Assembly: GCF_030272615.1 (NCBI RefSeq)
Contig: NC_081409.1
Location: 872,811,927-872,875,926 of the forward strand
DNA length: 64,000 nt
Reading direction: 5' to 3'
DNA from: Cryptomeria japonica
Taxonomy: Eukaryota > Streptophyta > Pinopsida > Cupressales > Cupressaceae
Within the stretch, counting starts at the first letter, position 1. Every line of letters starts with the position of its first letter. The position numbers and the translations under genes were made by a program. The notes below the pieces were generated by a model. That model was given only the letters and a program-made list of their open reading frames with translations. It made no database searches and was not told the origin of the DNA. Shown here piece by piece: positions 63,826 to 64,000 of the stretch.

Positions 63826-64000
63826 TTTCTTTTATAAGTCCTTAATTTTCTGTTCCAAATTGTTCTTAGGTGGAGATCAACTTCTTGGACCATACCCCAT
63901 GCTTGAACCACCGGGTGGAGGAGAAGCATGTTGCATATATGGATGGTATTGATCATACACATGTTCATATGGAGGAGGTCTATAATGATGTTGCGTATAG
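63826..64000 (-). pseudogene. Proline-rich gag N-terminus running off the window
   Basis: Upstream of the Met at 63825 the same frame reads, from the window edge, a Tyr/Pro-rich start ('PPPYEHVYDQYHPY', 'MQHASPPPGGSSMGYGPRS'), TGA, 'SPPKNNLEQKIKDL', TAA, KK. Two more in-frame stops thus lie before the Met, and the coding sequence continues beyond 64000. Confidence 0.6.

Overview
This window looks like intergenic DNA from a very large, AT-rich plant nuclear genome, with a gymnosperm/conifer-like genome as my best guess. That guess is inference: nothing here is diagnostic of a species. I found no rRNA, tRNA, CRISPR array, bacterial operon or intact host gene. Almost everything I can identify is nested, decayed transposable elements of four plant classes (Ty3/gypsy, Ty1/copia, LINE, CACTA), plus two small non-autonomous DNA transposons, tandem repeats, and broken pieces of host genes.

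Layout. 1-4745: 3' part of a + strand Ty3/gypsy-type element (long gag reading frame, no reverse transcriptase, polypurine tract, 1.2 kb LTR with a TATA box). 6431-8140: a decayed copia LTR. 9377-14025: a 5'-truncated minus-strand LINE (RT, zinc-binding and RNase H regions) split by a copia LTR at 10680-12141. 14047-17952 and 24217-28640: two direct copies of a ~4 kb non-coding segment (A and B). Copy A carries a 370 bp hAT-like MITE and copy B a 439 bp TA-flanked MITE, and each insertion is confirmed by the empty site in the other copy. Between them lies a 3'-truncated copia element (17965-22815), then a minus-strand RNase H fragment. 31386-32050: a polypurine tract/LTR start and an unrecognised decayed reading frame. 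33455-34018: exons of a CBL-interacting protein kinase pseudogene beside a minus-strand copia remnant (34630-35506).

36114-55026 is the main discovery: one 18.9 kb CACTA (En/Spm-type) transposon with matching terminal inverted repeats (CACTA...TAGTG) and an ATA target duplication on both sides. Its left half encodes a decayed, intron-containing TNP2-type transposase on the minus strand (domain order Transpos_assoc, Transposase_21, DUF4218, DUF4216), with a poly-aspartate tail of about 120 codons, followed by a SET-like fragment. Its right half carries about 7 kb of cargo in the opposite orientation: a ~1000-codon gene of an unrecognised family with a 380-codon open stretch; a second, partial copy of that family; and scrambled, duplicated exons of the transcription elongation factor SPT6 (death-like domain exon three times, S1 piece, helix-hairpin-helix piece twice). 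A possible first exon of another gene follows.

55030-64000: a Tat/Athila-like Ty3/gypsy region. It has a GT/GA microsatellite, an LTR 3' end with a TGGCGC primer-binding site, a long leader with two arrays of a degenerate AGYRCATTTG motif, and a + strand gag broken by a frameshift and ending in its zinc knuckle. A related minus-strand gag with several in-frame stops converges on it from the right edge.

No two genes here appear to work together as a pathway. The only functional unit that can be reconstructed is the CACTA element: its termini, transposase and cargo. Its transposase is broken, so any present mobility would need an enzyme supplied in trans.
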